Source: Holophaga sp. (GTDB taxonomy: Bacteria; Acidobacteriota; Holophagae; Holophagales; Holophagaceae). From it: a stretch of DNA of 9,284 nt. A program made the translations under genes and the position numbers. The notes below the pieces were generated by a model. The model was given only the letters and a program-made list of their open reading frames with translations, had not been told where the DNA came from and searched no databases. The DNA is taken from contig JAUYES010000196.1 of assembly GCA_030691225.1 (NCBI GenBank), forward strand, positions 1 through 9,284. The letters run 5' to 3'. This document shows, piece after piece, positions 6,356 to 9,284 of the stretch (position 1 is the stretch's first letter; the number at the start of each line of letters is the position of its first letter).

Positions 6356-7192
6356 CTAGAGGGTTCGTCCCGCCGGGTCCCATAGTGCTGCTTTGCGGCT
6401 AGCCCGCCAAATATCCAAAAGCTGGTCCAGCATGTCGCCAAATTCCGTGAGTCGGAAGGCATTCGGCCCATCGCTCAGGGCCTTTTCGGGGCAGTCGTGA
6501 ACTTCGAAGAAAAAGCCGTCCACTGCCGTAGCAGCTGCTCGCGCCAGCGCCGGAATCATGTCCCGTGCGCCACCGGTGGCGTGACCCAGTGCGCCGGGTT
6601 TCTGCACGCTGTGGGTGGCATCGAAAATCACCGGTGCACCCGTGCGGCGCAGGTGCGGGAAGCTCTGAAAATCCACCACCAACTGTCCGTAGCCAAAGGA
6701 GGAACCACGTTCCGTAACCCACACCGGACCCGCGCCCTCGGCGCTGCGGAGTTTCTCCACGGCATTCTTCATATCCCAAGGCGCCAGGAATTGTCCCTTC
6801 TTCACATTCACGGGGCGGCCCGTCTCCGCGGCGGCAAGGAGAAGATCTGTTTGGCGGCAAAGGAAGGCGGGAATCTGGAGCACATCCACGAACTTGGCCA
6901 CCTCGGCGCACTGCGCGGATTCATGCACATCCGTGAGCACCGGAATGCCGAGTCGCTCGCGCACCTCGGCGAGAATCTCCAGCCCTTCTTCCATGCTGAT
7001 GCCCCGGTAACTGGCCAGGGAGGTGCGATTGGCCTTATCGAAGCTGGCCTTGAAGATGAAGGGAATGCCCCGCGCCTTCGCAAGTTCTAAGAGCTTGGCG
7101 GCCAGAAAATGGGTGTGCTCGCGGCTCTCGATGACGCAAGGCCCCGCGATGAGAAAGAAGCTTTGATCGGTGAATGGCCGCTTGAAGTCCAT
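6356..7192 (-). CDS. kdsA: 3-deoxy-8-phosphooctulonate synthase (KDO-8-phosphate synthase), metal-dependent class
   Basis: KdsA condenses phosphoenolpyruvate with D-arabinose 5-phosphate to KDO-8-phosphate, a step in making the KDO of lipopolysaccharide inner core, in the cytoplasm. The 278 aa length is standard. Visible motifs are IAGPCVIES (15-23), FKASFDKANRTS (47-58), PVLTDVHE, VNVKKGQFLAPWDM, TERGSSFGYG, FDATHSVQKPG and FFEVHDCPEKALSDGPNAF. C19, H194, E230 and D241 match the four metal ligands of metal-dependent KdsA (Aquifex type). The metal-independent E. coli type has Asn in place of the Cys. The ATG has a GAGGG-type ribosome site about six bases upstream. No other lipopolysaccharide gene is in the window, and its placement beside the regulators looks incidental. 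Confidence 0.97.
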   Translation of the reverse strand: MDFKRPFTDQSFFLIAGPCVIESREHTHFLAAKLLELAKARGIPFIFKASFDKANRTSLASYRGISMEEGLEILAEVRERLGIPVLTDVHESAQCAEVAKFVDVLQIPAFLCRQTDLLLAAAETGRPVNVKKGQFLAPWDMKNAVEKLRSAEGAGPVWVTERGSSFGYGQLVVDFQSFPHLRRTGAPVIFDATHSVQKPGALGHATGGARDMIPALARAAATAVDGFFFEVHDCPEKALSDGPNAFRLTEFGDMLDQLLDIWRASRKAALWDPAGRTL

Positions 7193-7280
7193 GGGAAACC
7201 CTCGGAGTCAGTGTATCGGACTGCGTGGTTTCTATACCGGTGTCCGCCCGCGGATGTGGGCAAGGCGAATCGCAAGGCAC
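7193..7280 (-). promoter_or_regulatory. kdsA leader / promoter region
   Basis: This is the only non-repeat sequence directly upstream of kdsA, so its promoter probably lies here or at the repeat edge. TATAGA on the minus strand is a possible -10 box, but I find no -35 box at proper spacing. No coding capacity is supported. Confidence 0.25.
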
Positions 7281-7547
7281 AAAAGAGATCGTTCACCACA
7301 AAGGACACAAAGGACACAGAGAAAAAAGAAAAGACACGAAGGGAAAAAGATAAGGCACGGAGGGAAAAACATCGATGGGCCGCTGCGGTCGCAGGGTTTG
7401 GTATAGGTGATCGCCTGCGGGTCTTCAACGAAGTGCTTCCGCCCGTCTAATCGCTTCCTGGAACCACCCTTGTGTCTTTCCCTTAAACTCTGTGCCTTCT
7501 TTTGTCTTTCTTTGTGCCCTCTGTGTCCTTTGTGGTGAATCTCTTTT
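7281..7547. repeat. Long inverted-repeat element with A/G-rich arms (CACAAAGGA-type units)
   Basis: The left outer arm AAAAGAGA (7281-7288), three unpaired bases (TCG), then TTCACCACAAAGGACACA (7292-7309) is the exact reverse complement of 7522-7547. That gives 26 paired bases with one bulge. Inside it, the left arm to about 7371 is almost all purine on the plus strand and carries 9-bp tandem copies of CACAAAGGA and degenerate AAGGCACGGAGG-like units. The right arm (about 7460-7521) carries the same units in opposite orientation, so pairing continues imperfectly. The centre (about 7372-7459) is unrelated and includes a small CTGCG-GT-CGCAG stem at 7383-7394. No transposase or clear target-site duplication is seen. 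Dispersed repeats of this style recur between genes in some acidobacterial and other genomes; whether this family is mobile is unknown. Short open frames through it look non-coding. Confidence 0.8.
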
Positions 7548-7769
7548 TAAAAATGGCTCCAAGCTGTTTAGTGTCGGAGTGCAGTTATTTCATCCATCAA
7601 GGGACACGGATAAAAACAGGTTTAATCTCCTCGACCTGGGTCTCCTCGGGCTACCTTCTGGTTTTTCGAGGACACACCCAATTCGCAATGTGCTTATCAA
7701 ATCGTCAAATAGATCACCATACAACCTGATAAGATGACCCTCACAGGCAACATTCTGTTGGTAATTCCC
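7548..7769 (+). promoter_or_regulatory. Upstream region of the Lrp-type operon, with 7-bp dyad
   Basis: This non-coding stretch lies ahead of the Lrp gene. Near 7600-7620 GGACACGGATAAAAACAGG resembles decayed repeat sequence, and TCTCCTCG occurs twice 15 bp apart just after it. At 7693-7699 and 7727-7733 the perfect arms CTTATCA and TGATAAG lie about 34 bp centre to centre, roughly three helical turns, in A/T-rich sequence. That is a plausible site for an Lrp-type autoregulator. The dyad abuts an ATG at 7734, which argues for a start further downstream. Promoter boxes are not clear. Confidence 0.4.
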
Positions 7770-8279
7770 ATGTCCAAGCCCCTCATGTCTGAAGATCTCA
7801 ATCGGCGCCTCGTCGAATTGCTTTTGGAGGAAGGCCGCATCAGTCACGCGGAACTGGCGGAACGACTCGGTGTGAGTCGCCCCACCATCATCGAGCGCGT
7901 GAAGCGGCTGGAAACGGAAGGGGTCATCAGTGGCTATAGCGCGAGAGTCACTCCTGCCGCCGTCCTGAAACCTAGCGTGGCCTTTGTCTCGGTGCGCCAC
8001 CGTTATGGGGATGACGATGCCCTGGAGGCCGCGTATCTGGAGGCCCTGCGAAACGAGCCCGATGTGCTCGAAGCCCACTCCATGGCCGGTGAGGATTGCC
8101 TGCTACTCAAGATCGTGGCCGATACCCCCATGGGGATTCACGATCGATTGAAGCGCATCCGCAGCTTGGGCGAGCAGGTGAGCACTCGCACCTCCATCGT
8201 GCTCCAAACCCATTTCGTAAAACCCGGCCCCAGCCCCTTTCCGCCTGATTTGGCGATCCCCCGGAAAACCAAGAAGTGA
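7770..8279 (+). CDS. Lrp/AsnC-family transcriptional regulator
   Basis: This is a DNA-binding regulator of the leucine-responsive family, usually sensing an amino acid and often controlling a neighbouring transporter. From ATG 7770 it is 169 aa. Residues about 9-60 form the winged helix-turn-helix (LNRRLVELLLEEGRISHAELAERLGVSRPTIIERVKRLETEGVISGYSARV). Residues about 68-150 form the RAM ligand-binding domain, including the AGEDCLLLKI strand that corresponds to the family's GDYD motif. None of the three possible ATGs (7734, 7770, 7785) has a strong ribosome site. 7734 sits against the upstream dyad and would give an atypical hydrophobic extension, so 7770 is preferred and 7785 is possible. The stop overlaps the exporter start (GTGA), so the regulator heads an operon with it. 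Confidence 0.9.
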   Translation: MSKPLMSEDLNRRLVELLLEEGRISHAELAERLGVSRPTIIERVKRLETEGVISGYSARVTPAAVLKPSVAFVSVRHRYGDDDALEAAYLEALRNEPDVLEAHSMAGEDCLLLKIVADTPMGIHDRLKRIRSLGEQVSTRTSIVLQTHFVKPGPSPFPPDLAIPRKTKK

Positions 8280-9151
8280 TCGCCTGGCTGGCCTACGCGA
8301 TCTGCGCGCTGGTTTGGGGTAGCACGTACTTTGGCATCGCTCTGGGCATCGAATCCTTCACGCCCTTCGGCATGGTGGCCACACGTTATCTAAGCGCGGG
8401 ATTCCTAGCGCTGATGCTTTCCCGCCTGACCAAAGAGCCCCTTCCCTTGAAGCGGGATCTGCCCCATCTGATGTTCCAGGGCCTGCTTCTGCTGGGCATT
8501 TCCAATGCGCTGGTCACCTGGGCCGAAGGGCGCGTTCCCAGTGGCCTCACGGCGGTGCTCTGCTCCACAACGCCCTTTTTCTACGCCCTGATGAACCGCG
8601 AGGGCCTGACCCTCCGAGGCTTGGCGGGCCTTGCCATCGGCTTTAGTGGCGTGGCCGTGTTGACCTGGAAGCCTGGCCAAGGTCTGGCCATGAGCCCATG
8701 GGGCTTTGGAGCCATCATCCTCGCGACCTTTCTGTGGGCCTTTGGCACGCTCTACGCCCGAAAACATGTTCAGGGTCGCAGCCTCCTGGGCAACGTCAGC
8801 GTTCAAATGCTCACGGGTGGCATTTTTGGGCTCGCGATGACGCCCTTCACCGGTGGATTTCTGCACGCGCCCCTGACGCAAAAAGCCCTGCTGGCGGTGC
8901 TTTTCCTGACTATTTTTGGCTCACTCATCACACAGACTGCCTTCAATTACCTGTCGCGCGTCTGGCCGCCCGCCAAGATGAGCACCTACGCCTTTCTCAA
9001 TCCAGTGGTGGCGGTACTGCTGGGCAGCCTATTCCTGCGCGAAGCCTTCACCCTGCGCGTAGCGGTGGGAATGTTGGTGATTCTCGCCGGGGTCGCCCTG
9101 GTGCAATTTCCGGTGCGGCGTCCCGTGGAGCCCCTTCCGGCGGAGGAATAA
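8276..9151 (+). CDS. EamA/DMT-superfamily permease (probable metabolite or amino-acid exporter)
   Basis: This is an inner-membrane protein of 291 aa with about ten hydrophobic helices arranged as two EamA repeats (roughly 1-130 and 140-278), typical of the drug/metabolite transporter superfamily. Family features are the opening W-x-x-YAICALVWGSTYFGI, WAEGRVPSGLTAVL (82-95) at the end of the first repeat, and YAFLNPVVAVLLGSLFLREAFT (238-259) in the second. YedA-like exporters are the closest family in memory. It starts with GTG at 8276, overlapping the Lrp stop by four bases, and ends in TAATG with the next gene. Coupling to an Lrp regulator suggests export of an amino acid or derivative; the substrate cannot be read from sequence. 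Confidence 0.9.
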   Translation: MIAWLAYAICALVWGSTYFGIALGIESFTPFGMVATRYLSAGFLALMLSRLTKEPLPLKRDLPHLMFQGLLLLGISNALVTWAEGRVPSGLTAVLCSTTPFFYALMNREGLTLRGLAGLAIGFSGVAVLTWKPGQGLAMSPWGFGAIILATFLWAFGTLYARKHVQGRSLLGNVSVQMLTGGIFGLAMTPFTGGFLHAPLTQKALLAVLFLTIFGSLITQTAFNYLSRVWPPAKMSTYAFLNPVVAVLLGSLFLREAFTLRVAVGMLVILAGVALVQFPVRRPVEPLPAEE

Positions 9152-9284
9152 TGCGCATTGCCCTAGCCACCTGCGAAACGTTACCGGAGCTTTTTACCGA
9201 TGATCAGATGCTGGCCGAAGCCTTGCGCAAGCGCGGCGCAGAAACCTTTCCCCTGGTCTGGAGTGCGGAAGAAGCGCGCACCCT
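9151..9284 (+). CDS. Probable ATP-grasp-family protein (N-terminal fragment, cut by window edge)
   Basis: Only 44 codons are visible (MRIALATCETLPELFTDDQMLAEALRKRGAETFPLVWS and onward). The opening M-x-IAL-T-C-x-LPEL, an acidic DD, a short helix and then a V-W strand resemble the pre-ATP-grasp domain of glutathione-synthetase/DcsG-like ATP-grasp enzymes, which join carboxylates to amines using ATP. The catalytic ATP-grasp fold is outside the window, so this rests on family resemblance from memory. The start ATG shares one base with the exporter stop (TAATG) and has GGAGG at 9142-9146, so it is translationally coupled to the exporter. It could make, modify or consume the compound that the permease moves. 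Confidence 0.6.
   Translation, partial: MRIALATCETLPELFTDDQMLAEALRKRGAETFPLVWSAEEART

Noticed and set aside
7087..7450. Short open frames crossing the purine-rich repeat (for example 7087-7428 minus, 7109-7450 plus)
   Set aside because: Their low-complexity Lys/Arg/Glu or Phe/Ser tracts are the direct result of the repeat units, and parts overlap kdsA in another frame.
7281..7547. CRISPR array
   Set aside because: The repeats are short, degenerate, purine-rich and arranged as inverted arms, with no regular spacers and no cas genes nearby.

Overview
The window is GC-rich (roughly 60% by eye), gene-dense DNA from a Gram-negative bacterium. A KDO-8-phosphate synthase (kdsA) implies lipopolysaccharide. 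The oxygen-sensitive glycyl radical enzyme and its radical-SAM activase imply an anaerobic or facultative lifestyle. The A/G-rich inverted repeats built on CACAAAGGACACAGAG-like units are of a kind I associate with Acidobacteriota (Holophagae such as Geothrix/Holophaga) and a few other phyla. That placement is an inference and is not proven by the window.

Layout: (1) positions 1-3008, minus strand, form a tightly packed operon read right to left. It holds a cytosolic Xaa-Pro aminopeptidase/dipeptidase (M24B), a glycyl-radical-enzyme activase (HypE-like), and the first 255 codons of a glycyl radical enzyme that best matches trans-4-hydroxy-L-proline dehydratase (HypD), cut by the window edge. 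(2) Positions 3099-4745, plus strand, carry a divergent C69-family dipeptidase with an N-terminal export signal. A perfect palindrome sits in the short shared promoter region. (3) Positions 4759-6221, minus strand, hold two tandem paralogous GntR/FCD regulators of identical length. (4) Positions 6356-7192, minus strand, hold kdsA of the metal-dependent class. (5) Positions 7193-7769 are a gene-free stretch with a long imperfect inverted repeat (about 267 bp) and a second smaller dyad. (6) Positions 7770-9284, plus strand, hold an Lrp/AsnC regulator, an EamA/DMT exporter and the start of a probable ATP-grasp enzyme, all overlapping.

How it fits together: the left two thirds read as a hydroxyproline/proline-peptide utilisation locus. 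An exported dipeptidase and an intracellular Xaa-Pro peptidase would release imino acids from collagen-like peptides. HypD, activated by HypE, dehydrates trans-4-hydroxy-L-proline to pyrroline-5-carboxylate, which P5C reductase (not in the window) would reduce to proline. The two GntR regulators share almost the same DNA-binding half and are good candidates to act on the palindrome between the divergent peptidase genes. The right-hand operon looks like an unrelated Lrp-controlled amino-acid or metabolite export and modification unit.
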